Shown here piece by piece: positions 1 through 11,326 of a stretch of DNA of 64,000 nucleotides. Position numbers and translations under genes: made by a program. Position 1 is the first letter of the stretch. Each line of letters begins with the position of its first letter. Under the pieces are notes generated by a model that did not search any database, had not been told where the DNA came from, and saw nothing but the letters and a program-made list of their open reading frames with translations. The DNA lies in NCBI GenBank assembly GCA_012656075.1, contig JAAKBF010000287.1, forward strand, positions 124,001-188,000, in the 5' to 3' direction. The DNA comes from Phytophthora hibernalis (taxonomy: Eukaryota; Oomycota; Peronosporomycetes; Peronosporales; Peronosporaceae).

Positions 1-1107
1 AATTAAAAGTTGATCGACCAAAGCGCTTCGAGACGACGACGGAGATTACGGCGACTTATTAGGAGTGCAGAGAGAGCTTTGTCTTGGGGTCGGCATCACG
101 ACAACGGCGTTGCGACGCACTTCTTCAAGCTGGAAGGGCAGAGACCAGTAGTCACAGACCACTCACCAGAAAGCGGCAACCACACTTTCCTGCGCTACAG
201 CGGGTTTTGCTGAGAAGGGCAGCACGATTTGAAGATTCTCGCTTGTCGGAAAACAGAAACAAAGTTAGCTAGCTTTGGTAAAGAAGATCGCTGTATAAGG
301 TGGGAATCTTGATGCATTTGTTTTCGGATAGGAATCCGAGCATCATGTTGAATTCGTAAAAACTAGGATATTATGCGCACTTATATTTTTAAAACATGTT
401 TTTGTAATAGCAGCTGGATGATGCCGGTTCCCCTATTATACAGATTTAGAGTCTGCCTAGAACTTAGTTCTATTACATGTATAGTGCCCGCAACATTGGT
501 CGTCTTGCCCGAATAAAACACACAAACGACGAGATCTGTACAGGCAACGGTTTGACGGAAAATCTGTCGGGGAAATGCTGCAGGAATCGGTCCACTCTCT
601 CAGCAGGAATATGAAAGCGATTAGCAGTTTTCAGAATCGAAAAATAAAAATTCCTTCCCACAATTAGTTGTCAAAGGAATAGCTTGAGAAGGGTTCATAA
701 ACTTCATAAATTCGTGCGGATATTACAGGAGCATCGTTCTAAAACAACGACTCTAGATTAATGGCATTCCAGCACAGCAGAACAGCGAACACGCTGCTGT
801 GACTGAAAATACACCGAAAATTTGCCTCATTTTCGGTGTAATAACCAGGTTTTGGTGTAAAGTAGTGAGCAATGCTTGATTTGATTGGTTAGGGTTAATG
901 GGAGGGGGTGATTCCAGATAAAGACTCCTCCTCGAGGATCTTATCTACCCTTTGCGTGTAAGCGCGATGATATTGTAGCGAGTGCCAACTACAAAGTTAT
1001 GCAAACCAGCACCACCACTGTTGGCAGCGATTTCTAAATAACGTTCATAGAATGTTGTATCGAGTGCGGCAAAAGCAGCGAGCTCGGCAATAGTACTGAA
1101 GTACCCT
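1..1107. other. 5' end of window, no gene seen
   Basis: No open frame here looks like a protein; the longest are about 60 codons without recognisable composition. A short perfect inverted repeat lies at 810-840. Nothing else could be identified. Confidence 0.5.
810..840. repeat. short perfect inverted repeat (hairpin)
   Basis: Twelve bases starting TACACCGAAAAT are followed by a 7-base loop and their exact reverse complement ending in TTTTCGGTGTA. It is isolated and AT-rich. Function is unknown; it could be a remnant of a small transposon. Confidence 0.6.
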
Positions 1108-1111
1108 TAAC

Positions 1112-2849
1112 CCTTCTAGCCCCGCCGCTTATTCTGTATCCTACAGAATAATGAATAAGCTTGGTTTTAGTATGCTCTGAAAGTAGCCCCCTTCAGGTAA
1201 ACTGTACAGCGATCGTGCACTTCTAGCACAAAGCAGCTACGAATGATGACAAAACATGAACAGTGTACCCACCAGCTGCAAAAATAATGATCTATCATTG
1301 GCCCTCGCGAGCGTAACACACCGCCGATATTCTCCCGAACTTTAATACCTGTCAATTTCGGTATGAGGCCATCGTGATCCAGCGTTGACGCCGACCATCC
1401 GTTAAAGGCTCCACGCGGCCGCCGCAGCTCGCGCGCAGAGGAAAAATCGCCCAGTTCTAACTAACGGTATTAGTGAGAAGGAACAGGGCGATTATTTTCC
1501 TCGCGCGCGAGAAAAAATCGCCCAGTTCTAACTAACGGTATTAGTGAGAAGGAACAGGGCGATTATTTTCTCTGCGCGCGAGCGAAGATACCAGCCATGT
1601 CTATAAAGTGGTGAGTTTGTATTGAAGAGTTAACATGCAACCATATCCTAGACTGACGCCTCCTCCTCGTTTCCCTTGTGATCTTTCCTAGACGTACATG
1701 ACAGCGAGCGGCACGAAGACCTCGAACAAGTTGCTGCAACACGCACAGAAGAAACCAGTCTTGAGAGACCCTGTCTTCGATTCTGCGAATGCTGAGAAGA
1801 CATTCCGCAGGTACAGGATACGCTTGATTTGATATTGCCATGATTAGAACGCCTCCGTTTTGTCTAATACGTGTTCGTGCATGGGGTTCGTATAGAGACC
1901 AAGTCCTCGATGTCCATGTTCGTATTTGGTGCTTGCTTTCTTCGTTAGTGAAATGCAATGTACGATGTATCCCTTAGTGGCGGCCATGTTGTATTTTCGT
2001 ACATCCTCTGTATCATCCGGAATAACATCCAGTTCTACCTGAGCTTCTTCTGTATCATTCAGAATTAACGCTGCCGCCAAAAGCAATAATAGAGTTGGGG
2101 ACTGGAGCGCAGACACACTCCAATAAGCCAATCGTGATTTCAATTGTGTTTCTTGGTGGCGATACAGGAAGCACATCGGAAAGTTTGGTATTGTAGGTCA
2201 CAGAAGCCTAACAGCGGCCGCATTAGTTGGATCAGGCATCGTAAAAGAAGAGGTAGAGGTAACCGCCTCCCCAATCACTGCATACGACGCCTGTTTTGCT
2301 GATACGAGGTTGAGAGTGTGTGGCGAGTCTTGTAGGCACCGGAGGAGGACGTTGTAGGCGGTCATACAGTCGCTGGAATGATATAAGCATGTAGTACAAT
2401 AACAGCATTAGTTCTAGCCACATAGTTCACATTTAAACGCTTACCAACGCAAACGTCAATATGACGCCTTGGGTCTTCTAGTCCCCTCCCCTTGTATCAT
2501 GCGGTGGTGCTTCACGAGGCATGTAGCTTTCAGAGGCCTCCTTACTTCGACAGCGCGCGCCATCAATGTTGATCCAGTCTTGTAAAACGGTTTGTGATGG
2601 AGTGGCAGACGCAAAGTAAGAAAGAGCTCTTGTTTAGATTTTCAAACCTGTCGGCCATTTATATGACCCTTTCTATTGCCACTGAAGAGTCCCCAGCTAT
2701 CAACCCAGCACCGATCCTACAAGATATATGTACGGACCTCATTTAATACAAAAGTCTATATGCGGACTGAGATCATGCATCCAAGCTTGCTGGATAAAAA
2801 CCCTGTTCAAACGCTTATTCTGTAGGATACAGAATACGGGGCTAGAAGG
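1112..2849. mobile_element. 1.74-kb TIR DNA transposon with TAAC target duplication
   Basis: The ends are inverted repeats. The left starts CCTTCTAGCCCCG at 1112 and the right is its reverse complement ending at 2849. Just inside both ends is the same palindromic block, ATTCTGTATCCTACAGAAT (1131-1149 and 2816-2834). The element is flanked on each side by TAAC (1108-1111 and 2850-2853), which I read as the target-site duplication. Inside, on the minus strand, are weak open frames at 1563-1958, 1844-2176 and 2232-2423 with no motif I recognise. They may be a decayed transposase or nothing. The superfamily is not established: a TAA-type duplication would suit PIF/Harbinger, but here the duplication reads as four bases. 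Confidence 0.7.
1428..1582. repeat. nested tandem/inverted repeat inside the TIR element
   Basis: An identical 57-base block occurs twice in direct orientation (1442-1498 and 1513-1569). Each block is itself an imperfect hairpin (AAAATCGCCC...GGGCGATTATTTT). The pair is bracketed by reverse-complementary 13-mers, CTCGCGCGCAGAG at 1428-1440 and CTCTGCGCGCGAG at 1570-1582. It resembles a small foldback element that has been tandemly duplicated. Confidence 0.7.
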
Positions 2850-2853
2850 TAAC

Positions 2854-3325
2854 ATTCCAGACGCTATCACAACGGAGAGGTTAGCTTATTAGTGTTAAAA
2901 TACATGTATTAATACAGTCATAAAGAGCACAGTAAAATGAGCAACATCTTCCGATTCGATTTTCAGATTGTGAGCGTAGCGCCCGAAAAATGTTGCAAAT
3001 TTCTCTTCAAGGTAGAACGAAATCGAGATTTGAATCTTACTCCTCCTTTGTGTTCGACATCGACTTCGTGCAGCATTAAAAGCAGCTCCCTGACCCACGA
3101 CCGAAACGTGATCGGTGTTTACGAGCTGTGGAGTTGGTTATGCGATCCCAAGGTGGGACGGGTTGCCTCGCTTCTCCACGTCCGTACAACGGTTGCTGTA
3201 CACGCAGCACCACAGGCTCGAATGGACTAACAGAGTTTTAAAACCTCTTCGTCATTTTCCAAATTGCCGTCCGCAAATCCCCTCCTTTCGACTCCAACGT
3301 CCACGAACGAAACACTATAATAACC
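2854..3325. other. intergenic, upstream of carbonic anhydrase 1
   Basis: No supported gene. The open frames at 2937-3230 and 3115-3522 lack coding character, and the second overlaps the carbonic anhydrase exon in another frame. This stretch should hold the promoter of the gene starting at 3326. No specific motif is claimed. Confidence 0.4.
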
Positions 3326-4262
3326 ATGCAGTTCAAATTCATCGCTACGATTTCTGCCACTGTGGCGTTGGTCGCTTCAACTGTTTCTGCTGCTGGAGCA
3401 GCAGGCGCTCCTTGGGGCTACAAATACAACGATTCCACTATGGCAAGCCCAACCGAGTGGGGCGAGCACTACCCTCACTGCATCGGCAAGAGTCAGTCCC
3501 CTATCGACATCGTGTCTACTGAGGTTACCCGGTGCTCCAAGGCTAAAAACACGCTTCGATTCCGTGGAGACTGCTCCTCGTTCAACCTCACCCAGACTGA
3601 AGAGGGGTTCAAGGCAAGCGTCGCTGATGGTGCGTGCTCAGTAGCTTATGTTTCTGTTATTTCCAAATCTAACTGTGTATGACACAGGTTCTTGCCAGGT
3701 TAAGGTAAACGGTGCTCAGTTTGACTTGTTGCAGTTCCATGTACACGCTCCTTCGGAGCACACACTGAACGGAGAGCCCCTTGACGGTGAAGTCCACTTC
3801 GTACACAGTAATGCTGATGCTTCTGCGCTCATTGTGGTTGGAATCTTCATGGAGATTGATCCTGCTGGCGATACCGACCCGTGGCTGGAGTCGGTCATTG
3901 ATGGCATTGACGATGTTACCCCTACTGCCCCTACGATGATGGACTTGTAAGTTTATCGGAAACTCGATATTGCAGCCGCTCGAACTAGTTCTAACCACTA
4001 TTTAAAATGCAGGACATCCTACTCGGCTTTGGTTCAGAAGACTGTGCAAGGCGGCAGCCTCTACAACTACCCTGGTAGCCTCACGACCCCAGGTTGCGAT
4101 GAGATCGCCGACTGGTGGGTGGTGGAGAAGCCGGTGAAAGTTTCAGCCAAGGATCTCACGCGCATTCGTGACAATCAGGGTGAAATTCACGCTACCGATG
4201 CCGGTGACAATGCTCGCCCGGTGCAATCCCTGAACGATCGAACTATCACTGTCTTTAAGTAG
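3326..4262 (+). CDS. secreted alpha-carbonic anhydrase 1 (three exons)
   Basis: Exons are 3326-3629, 3688-3946 and 4013-4262 with GT-AG introns of 58 and 66 bp; the spliced frame is 270 residues and intact. It begins with a signal peptide (hydrophobic run ending VSA about residue 22). The alpha-CA landmarks follow in order: GAPWGY, QSPIDI, the zinc-ligand segment FHVHAPSEHT with two histidines, the third ligand in EVHFVHSN, and the active-site threonine segment SLTTPGCDE..DWW. The family catalyses reversible CO2 hydration; secretion places it outside the cell. This is the only CA gene in the first cluster that needs no frame correction and lies outside the inverted duplication. The start was chosen because it opens the signal peptide. 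Confidence 0.93.
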
Positions 4263-4831
4263 GTTGAATGGTAGTAACCATATCACTGTTTCCCTAAAGG
4301 GGCTCACCAGTATTATAATTTCTTCAACAACACAAAACGTTGTCCGTCCGTTGGTGTCGAGTCAGCTTCGATACAAACCACCTCAGTAGTGTCAGGACTT
4401 TGTGGTCCTTGTTTAATACTTTTAAGCATTAAAATGCTTGCCGCTGCAACAGCGATAGGAAGCTGTGCTATTAATAGTGCGCGTCAACGTACCCCTCAAA
4501 TTGTTTACTCTCAGCAACAAATAAAAAAGCACTTTTCTCGGAGCAACATGCATTGCAATCTATTTTATTGCAATATATCGCAATTCAATAAATAAATAAT
4601 TGGATTCTAAATAATAATTTGTGTCGTTTTAAAATACATTAAATATAATTGGTTTAAAAACCAATTACTTATTGTATTGTTCCATTTCTTTCCGACATGA
4701 GGCAATTTATATGCAAGACACCACCCAGTCACGATGCCGCAATGCACTCGATTGTACATATTACATGGCCGCTATCTCTAGTGTCTAACGGAACATTGCA
4801 ATTCAAGCGCGAAGATAAAACTGCTTTCTCT
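4263..4831. other. AT-rich intergenic region
   Basis: AT-rich spacer between carbonic anhydrase 1 and the outer edge of the inverted duplication. It contains a perfect 22-base palindrome at 4646-4667 (TAATTGGTTT/AAACCAATTA around AA). No gene was seen. Confidence 0.5.
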
Positions 4832-4864
4832 CTTTAGTTAGGTTAGAGGTGCGTGAAGCAACGT

Positions 4865-5879
4865 CTACTTTAGGCTGATTACCTTGCGCCCGTTGAGTGG
4901 GAGTACTGGACGAGCATTCTTGCCGTTGTCTGTCACCTGAAGCTGCTTCAGCTGCGTCTGAAAACGCTTGAAGTCCTTCGGAGACACCGAGAAAGGCTTC
5001 TGCACCACCCACCAGTCCACAATCTCGTCACACCCGGGGGTCGTTAGGCTGCCCGGGTAGTTGTAGAGGTGGTTGGCGTTGGCGTTCACCAACTTCGCGT
5101 ATGGCCCACTGCAAAATATGGCACAAGAAAGTAAACTTAGCACCATGAAGCACCAACGTATCAATCTCAGCATGAACAATAGCGGAACTTACAGGCTCAT
5201 GGGCTCCCATTTCGTAGGACTGACGTTATCCGTTCCATCGAGCACCGACACCATAAACGGGTCCGTCTTGCCGCCGTTCACCACTTGCAGAAACACGCCC
5301 ACCACAAGGAGCTTTGATCCGTCGGTGTTGCTGTGTACAAAGTGCACTTCGCCGTCCAGCGCTTTGCCATTCAGCGTGTGCTCTGACGGTGCGTGCAGGT
5401 GGAACTGAGCCATCTTGTAGGAGGCACCATTCGCTTTCGCTGCGCAGGAGCCTGTCAGCGAATATCAAAGAGATGTCATATTCGTCAGCATCAACTCAAC
5501 ACTGAGCAGCGAATTGAGCGTGTGAACGCAGTCACCAGCATCAAGGGCGATCAGTATTTAGTAGATCCCAAAGAATAAAACTTACCACCGACAACACTCG
5601 CCTTGAACGCATCGTCCGACTGTGTGAGGTTGTAGTCGGCGCACTCACCGCTGAATGCCAGCGATCAGTGGCCACGTTGGCGCCAGCGGTAGTGGTGATG
5701 TCGATGGGCGACTGACGCGAGCCTCCACACGTAGGGTAGTGTTTCGCCCACTGGGCCGGCCCAGCCATAGTGGCATCATTGGTCTTGTACCCCCATGGCG
5801 CACCGCCCGTGGTTGCGGCGGACACGGTGGTTCCGGTGATGGCGATGGCTACGAAAGCGGAGGCGGTGATGAACTTCAT
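4865..5879 (-). pseudogene. alpha-carbonic anhydrase 2, left copy (frameshifted)
   Basis: Exons on the minus strand are 5879-5586, 5451-5193 and 5108-4865. Splice sites match the right-arm copy (11327-14275). The product would be about 265 residues with a signal peptide, GAPWGY, QSPIDI, FHLHAPSEHT, EVHFVHSN and SLTTPGCDEIVDWW, so all three zinc histidines and the active-site threonine are present. One base is missing in exon 1 between 5666 and 5667 compared with the right copy (GATCAGTGG versus GATCGAGTGG on the plus strand). As written, the frame shifts before the zinc site. Whether this is real decay or a sequence error is open, because similar one-base losses occur throughout the window. 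Its core strand before the third exon is complete, unlike in the right copy. Confidence 0.85.
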
Positions 5880-6587
5880 ATGTGATGGCACTCGTTGGGA
5901 TATACGCATATCTTGCGTTGTAGCCTCCTTGTTGATGGCCTGCATGTGCTTTTGAAAACTTGGTTCGTACGAGTACGGTATCATATGTGTGACCGAATAG
6001 TTGGTGCTGTAGTCTGGATATCTAATAGACAATTCACTGGTTGTACCGATACAGGTGGTGTAGGCGTCACACGACAATGGACCGTGCAATTATATTCCCC
6101 GCATGGTTCACAAGTCTTTCATGCTCCAGTTAAAAAACCACGAACGGAATTTCTAGCGGAAGAGGGATTACCGGATGACTGACAGAATTAATGGCGGTGC
6201 TTCGTGCGGATTTGGATCACCACTGACGATGGTGTTATCGGACAAATCATCTCTGCAAACTTGAACCTGTGACTCATACAGTATAAATGTCTACTGTACA
6301 GAACTGCGACGTACCAGGAATTTCCTGGCAGGAAAACACAATTCATGAACGAAGGTCTTCTAGCGTGAAGGGACGATGTGACAGAATGTTTGAAGCAATA
6401 GTGATACTGATAAACATGTTCAAACAAAATATACAAAGGAGTCATGCAGCGGGCGGGTTGTCATCGGTGTCACGCTTCCACAAGTGCCAGTTTAGTCGTT
6501 TGATATATCGATATGGAATTGAATGTGGTCGTGTTGTTGGGGAACGAAACTTGATGCATTGGTTATCGTTCAACATAGCTACATAGC

Positions 6588-7560
6588 TTACTGCAGACTC
6601 ACGATGGTACGTCCATTCAGGGGCAACACCGGGCGAGCGTTATTGCCGTTGTCCGTCACGTGCAGCTCCTTCAGCTGCGTCTGGAGGCGCGTGAAATCCG
6701 CCGGAGATATCGAGATGGGCTGCTGCACGACCCACCAGTCCACGATCTCGTCGCACCCGGGGTCGTGAGGCTGCCAGGGTAGTTGTACACACGGTTGGCG
6801 TTGGTGTTCACCAGATCAGCGTACGAGCCACTGCAACAGTGCAACAGACCAAAGCGCGCACAACGGTCAGTATCAAGACAATATGCGCGCGTGGATAAAA
6901 GTATAGGCAACACTTACAGGCGCATGCTTGTCGGTGAAGTCGGAGTGACAGCCTCCATCCCGTCGAGAACGGACACCATCCACGGGTCCGTGTTGCCGCC
7001 GTTCGCCACTTGCAGGAAGACACCCACGACAAGAAGCGCGGAGCCGTCGGCGTTGCTGTGTACGAAGTGCACCTCGCCGTCTAGAGCCTTGCCATCCAGC
7101 GTGTGCTCCGACGGGGCGTGCAAGTGGAACTGGGCCATGTTGTAGGAGGCACCGCTCGCCGACGCCGCGCACGAACCTATTGATTGAATCAGGACACAAG
7201 GCCATGGACAGCTCATTAGATCGCCTGCTGCATATAAGGTATCCGCAAATGTGTTTCAAGCTTACCGCCGACGATGCTCGCCTTGAATGTTTCGTCCGAC
7301 TGCGTGAGGTTGTAGTCTCCGCAGTTACCGCTGAACGCCAGCGAGCGAGTGTCCACATTGCCCGTGGTGGTGGTGATGTCGATAGGCGATTGACGTGAGC
7401 CTCCACACGTGGGGTAGTGGTCGGCCCACTGCATCGGTCCGGCCATGGTGGCATCGTTGGTCTTGTATCCCCATGGCGCGCCGCCCGTGCTTGCGGCGGA
7501 CACGGCATTTCCGGTGATGGCGATGGCCATGAGAGCAGAAGCAATGGTGATGAACTTCAT
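6588..7560 (-). pseudogene. alpha-carbonic anhydrase 3, left copy (frameshifted)
   Basis: Exons are 7560-7266, 7176-6918 and 6830-6588. With one added base this gives 265 residues: signal peptide (MKFITIASAL...VSA), GAPWGY, QSPIDI, zinc segment FHLHAPSEHT, EVHFVHSN. In exon 3 the conserved TPGCDE is read as TPGATR because one T is missing near 6756. The frame is lost just after the active-site threonines, removing the last ~58 residues, including the DWW strand. The right-arm copy (9647-10619) carries exactly the same loss. It is divergent from nothing nearby; it points toward carbonic anhydrase 2 on the same strand. Confidence 0.87.
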
Positions 7561-7762
7561 GGTTTTGGCGGCGGTCGTTGGAGTAGATGCTTGAGGGAGG
7601 AGGTTGCTTGTCGAGAGCAAATTGAGGAATGGTTCGTTTGTTGTCAAAGGATATGCACGTGGTCAAGTGGCCAGGTTAGCGATGGAAGATTCGTTTAACA
7701 CGAAATACCAGTTGAAGCAGCACATGTAGGCTTCCCACCAGCAGGTCAAAGGTTACCTATCG

Positions 7763-8059
7763 TCACGGTTGACGTTTCTCGTTGACATGCAATGGATCCA
7801 GGAAGTTGTCGAGCATGCTGTCGTCGACCCCTGACTGGATATTTACAGCCATAGACTGCGCTGTATGCGAGAAGGAAGAGCACCTTGTACACACAAACTC
7901 TAAGGACATCGCTACGCGTTCGAGGCGAAAAATGCAACAGGCGGTGGGCGTCGCACCACCAGCAGTGCCAGCCGCACAATGTTCTCCGATCCTCGGATTG
8001 GATCGGTGCCATCCGAATTCTGAATTCGGAGGGAGGGTTTTCCACGAAGAGGTATTCAT
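7763..8059 (-). CDS. hypothetical small ORF in the left arm
   Basis: A 98-residue frame with several cysteines (CCIF and CTRC about 20 residues apart) starting MNTSSWK. I do not recognise it. An identical copy lies in the right arm at 9148-9444. It sits upstream of carbonic anhydrase 3 in both arms. It could be a conserved small protein, a fragment of a transposon protein, or chance. Confidence 0.2.
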   Translation of the reverse strand: MNTSSWKTLPPNSEFGWHRSNPRIGEHCAAGTAGGATPTACCIFRLERVAMSLEFVCTRCSSFSHTAQSMAVNIQSGVDDSMLDNFLDPLHVNEKRQP

Positions 8060-8369
8060 ATTATAATAAGCTTACTCATCGTTCATGTACATGTGGATGC
8101 GTTGTACTCTACGTTTCCATTTCGCAGCCTTTCTCGGTTGATGTGGGCTGTTTAACAGGCGACGTTGCAGTTTGTATTTCGTGAGGACGAGGCTGCAAAA
8201 TGGAAGTGGACACGCAAAAGACACCCGAGAAAAGTGTAGGTTACTATGGACTGCAATACATGTATCCATAGTGGTCTTTTGGTTCGTGCATGTATTTTAA
8301 TACATCATGGAAAATACTGGCACTCCCATTGCTGGCCAACTCTGCCGGCTTTTGTGTCGCTCTCTGTAG

Positions 8370-8836
8370 GCTGTGGAAATAGAGAGAACACGAATGTCAT
8401 CTGCGGATTGCGAAGCACCCACTGCTTTTAGGCTTCACCGAAATCCTTTTGATGAAGATCACAACCGAAGGTTCGCTATAGTGTTTACAATCCTAACGCA
8501 TGGATTCTTTGACAATCTCATTGGTGATCAGCGCGTGTGTTGCATTGTGGTGTCCAATCTAGAGAGATACATGTAACGTGAACAACAGCCGATCCTCTAG
8601 GCTGTGATAGCATTGGAAACCAACATTTTATCACTAAATGGAAGAATTTCAAGAGTATACCAAATATTGGGTACAATCAACTTTGGTTCAGGAAGTTAAA
8701 CCAACTACCAAGACAACACAGCATTCTGGCAAACGAGCTAATGATATTTTTGCTTTTTGTATTATAATACAATCGGTTAACATTTGACTTGTATGCCATT
8801 GGTTGCTGGAGTGAATCACAATTCGGGATATCACGG
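8370..8836. other. unique spacer between the arms of palindrome 1
   Basis: 467 bp not present in inverted form. It is AT-rich on its right side and has no convincing ORF (the frame at 8373-8576 lacks coding character). A non-palindromic spacer of this size would let the arms form a stem with a large loop. Confidence 0.7.
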
Positions 8837-9147
8837 CTACAGAGAGCGACACAAAAAGCCGGCAGAGTTGGCCAGCAATGGGAGTGCCAGTATTTTCCAT
8901 GATGTATTAAAATACATGCACGAACCAAAAGACCACTATGGATACATGTATTGCAGTCCATAGTAACCTACACTTTTCTCGGGTGTCTTTTGCGTGTCCA
9001 CTTCCATTTTGCAGCCTCGTCCTCACGAAATACAAACTGCAACGTCGCCTGTTAAACAGCCCACATCAACCGAGAAAGGCTGCGAAATGGAAACGTAGAG
9101 TACAACGCATCCACATGTACATGAACGATGAGTAAGCTTATTATAAT

Positions 9148-9444
9148 ATGAATACCTCTTCGTGGAAAACCCTCCCTCCGAATTCAGAATTCGGATGGCA
9201 CCGATCCAATCCGAGGATCGGAGAACATTGTGCGGCTGGCACTGCTGGTGGTGCGACGCCCACCGCCTGTTGCATTTTTCGCCTCGAACGCGTAGCGATG
9301 TCCTTAGAGTTTGTGTGTACAAGGTGCTCTTCCTTCTCGCATACAGCGCAGTCTATGGCTGTAAATATCCAGTCAGGGGTCGACGACAGCATGCTCGACA
9401 ACTTCCTGGATCCATTGCATGTCAACGAGAAACGTCAACCGTGA
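9148..9444 (+). CDS. hypothetical small ORF in the right arm
   Basis: Mirror copy of the 98-residue frame at 7763-8059, identical in translation. Identity through the arm by itself says nothing about coding. Function is unknown. Confidence 0.2.
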   Translation: MNTSSWKTLPPNSEFGWHRSNPRIGEHCAAGTAGGATPTACCIFRLERVAMSLEFVCTRCSSFSHTAQSMAVNIQSGVDDSMLDNFLDPLHVNEKRQP

Positions 9445-9646
9445 CGATAGGTAACCTTTGACCTGCTGGTGGGAAGCCTACATGTGCTGCTTCAACTGGT
9501 ATTTCGTGTTAAACGAATCTTCCATCGCTAACCTGGCCACTTGACCACGTGCATATCCTTTGACAACAAACGAACCATTCCTCAATTTGCTCTCGACAAG
9601 CAACCTCCTCCCTCAAGCATCTACTCCAACGACCGCCGCCAAAACC

Positions 9647-10619
9647 ATGAAGTTCATCACCATTGCTTCTGCTCTCATGGCCATCGCCATCACCGGAAAT
9701 GCCGTGTCCGCCGCAAGCACGGGCGGCGCGCCATGGGGATACAAGACCAACGATGCCACCATGGCCGGACCGATGCAGTGGGCCGACCACTACCCCACGT
9801 GTGGAGGCTCACGTCAATCGCCTATCGACATCACCACCACCACGGGCAATGTGGACACTCGCTCGCTGGCGTTCAGCGGTAACTGCGGAGACTACAACCT
9901 CACGCAGTCGGACGAAACATTCAAGGCGAGCATCGTCGGCGGTAAGCTTGAAACACATTTGCGGATACCTTATATGCAGCAGGCGATCTAATGAGCTGTC
10001 CATGGCCTTGTGTCCTGATTCAATCAATAGGTTCGTGCGCGGCGTCGGCGAGCGGTGCCTCCTACAACATGGCCCAGTTCCACTTGCACGCCCCGTCGGA
10101 GCACACGCTGGATGGCAAGGCTCTAGACGGCGAGGTGCACTTCGTACACAGCAACGCCGACGGCTCCGCGCTTCTTGTCGTGGGTGTCTTCCTGCAAGTG
10201 GCGAACGGCGGCAACACGGACCCGTGGATGGTGTCCGTTCTCGACGGGATGGAGGCTGTCACTCCGACTTCACCGACAAGCATGCGCCTGTAAGTGTTGC
10301 CTATACTTTTATCCACGCGCGCATATTGTCTTGATACTGACCGTTGTGCGCGCTTTGGTCTGTTGCACTGTTGCAGTGGCTCGTACGCTGATCTGGTGAA
10401 CACCAACGCCAACCGTGTGTACAACTACCCTGGCAGCCTCACGACCCCGGGTGCGACGAGATCGTGGACTGGTGGGTCGTGCAGCAGCCCATCTCGATAT
10501 CTCCGGCGGATTTCACGCGCCTCCAGACGCAGCTGAAGGAGCTGCACGTGACGGACAACGGCAATAACGCTCGCCCGGTGTTGCCCCTGAATGGACGTAC
10601 CATCGTGAGTCTGCAGTAA
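9647..10619 (+). pseudogene. alpha-carbonic anhydrase 3, right copy (frameshifted)
   Basis: Exons are 9647-9941, 10031-10289 and 10377-10619, mirror image of 6588-7560. Signal peptide, QSPIDI, FHLHAPSEHT and EVHFVHSN are intact. The same base is missing at about 10451-10453, so TPGCDE reads as TPGATR and the frame runs out at 10536 instead of the family-like stop at 10617-10619. Because both arms share the lesion, it either predates the inverted duplication, was copied by gene conversion, or is a reproducible base-calling error in this context. Confidence 0.87.
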
Positions 10620-11326
10620 GCTATGTAGCTATGTTGAACGATAACCAATGCATCAAGTTTCGTTCCCCAACAACACGACCACATTCAATTCCATATCGAT
10701 ATATCAAACGACTAAACTGGCACTTGTGGAAGCGTGACACCGATGACAACCCGCCCGCTGCATGACTCCTTTGTATATTTTGTTTGAACATGTTTATCAG
10801 TATCACTATTGCTTCAAACATTCTGTCACATCGTCCCTTCACGCTAGAAGACCTTCGTTCATGAATTGTGTTTTCCTGCCAGGAAATTCCTGGTACGTCG
10901 CAGTTCTGTACAGTAGACATTTATACTGTATGAGTCACAGGTTCAAGTTTGCAGAGATGATTTGTCCGATAACACCATCGTCAGTGGTGATCCAAATCCG
11001 CACGAAGCACCGCCATTAATTCTGTCAGTCATCCGGTAATCCCTCTTCCGCTAGAAATTCCGTTCGTGGTTTTTAACTGGAGCATGAAAGACTTGTGAAC
11101 CATGCGGGGAATATAATTGCACGGTCCATTGTCGTGTGACGCCTACACCACCTGTATCGGTACAACCAGTGAATTGTCTATTGGATATCCAGACTACAGC
11201 ACCAACTATTCGGTCACACATATGATACCGTACTCGTACGAACCAAGTTTTCAAAAGCACATGCAGGCCATCAACAAGGAGGCTACAACGCAAGATATGC
11301 GTATATCCCAACGAGTGCCATCACAT

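Larger units (their letters stand above)
4832..8369. repeat. left arm of large inverted duplication (palindrome 1)
   Basis: This 3.5-kb block recurs in reverse orientation at 8837-14308, where it is interrupted by a hAT element. The inner part, from carbonic anhydrase 3 to the spacer, is almost identical between arms; I found only a one-base homopolymer difference near 8351. The outer part, carrying carbonic anhydrase 2, shows several substitutions and a 9-base deletion. The outer edge is seen where TAACTAAAGA stops matching (4832/14308). The inner edge is at 8369/8837. Confidence 0.9.

Noticed and set aside
1844..2176. Minus-strand ORF inside the TIR element considered as a transposase start
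   Set aside because: There is an acidic, leucine-rich segment but no catalytic motif; the evidence is too weak for a family call.
9663..10334. 223-codon frame overlapping carbonic anhydrase 3 in another frame (and its mirror at 6873-7544)
   Set aside because: It runs through introns and is Arg-rich out-of-frame translation of CA exons.
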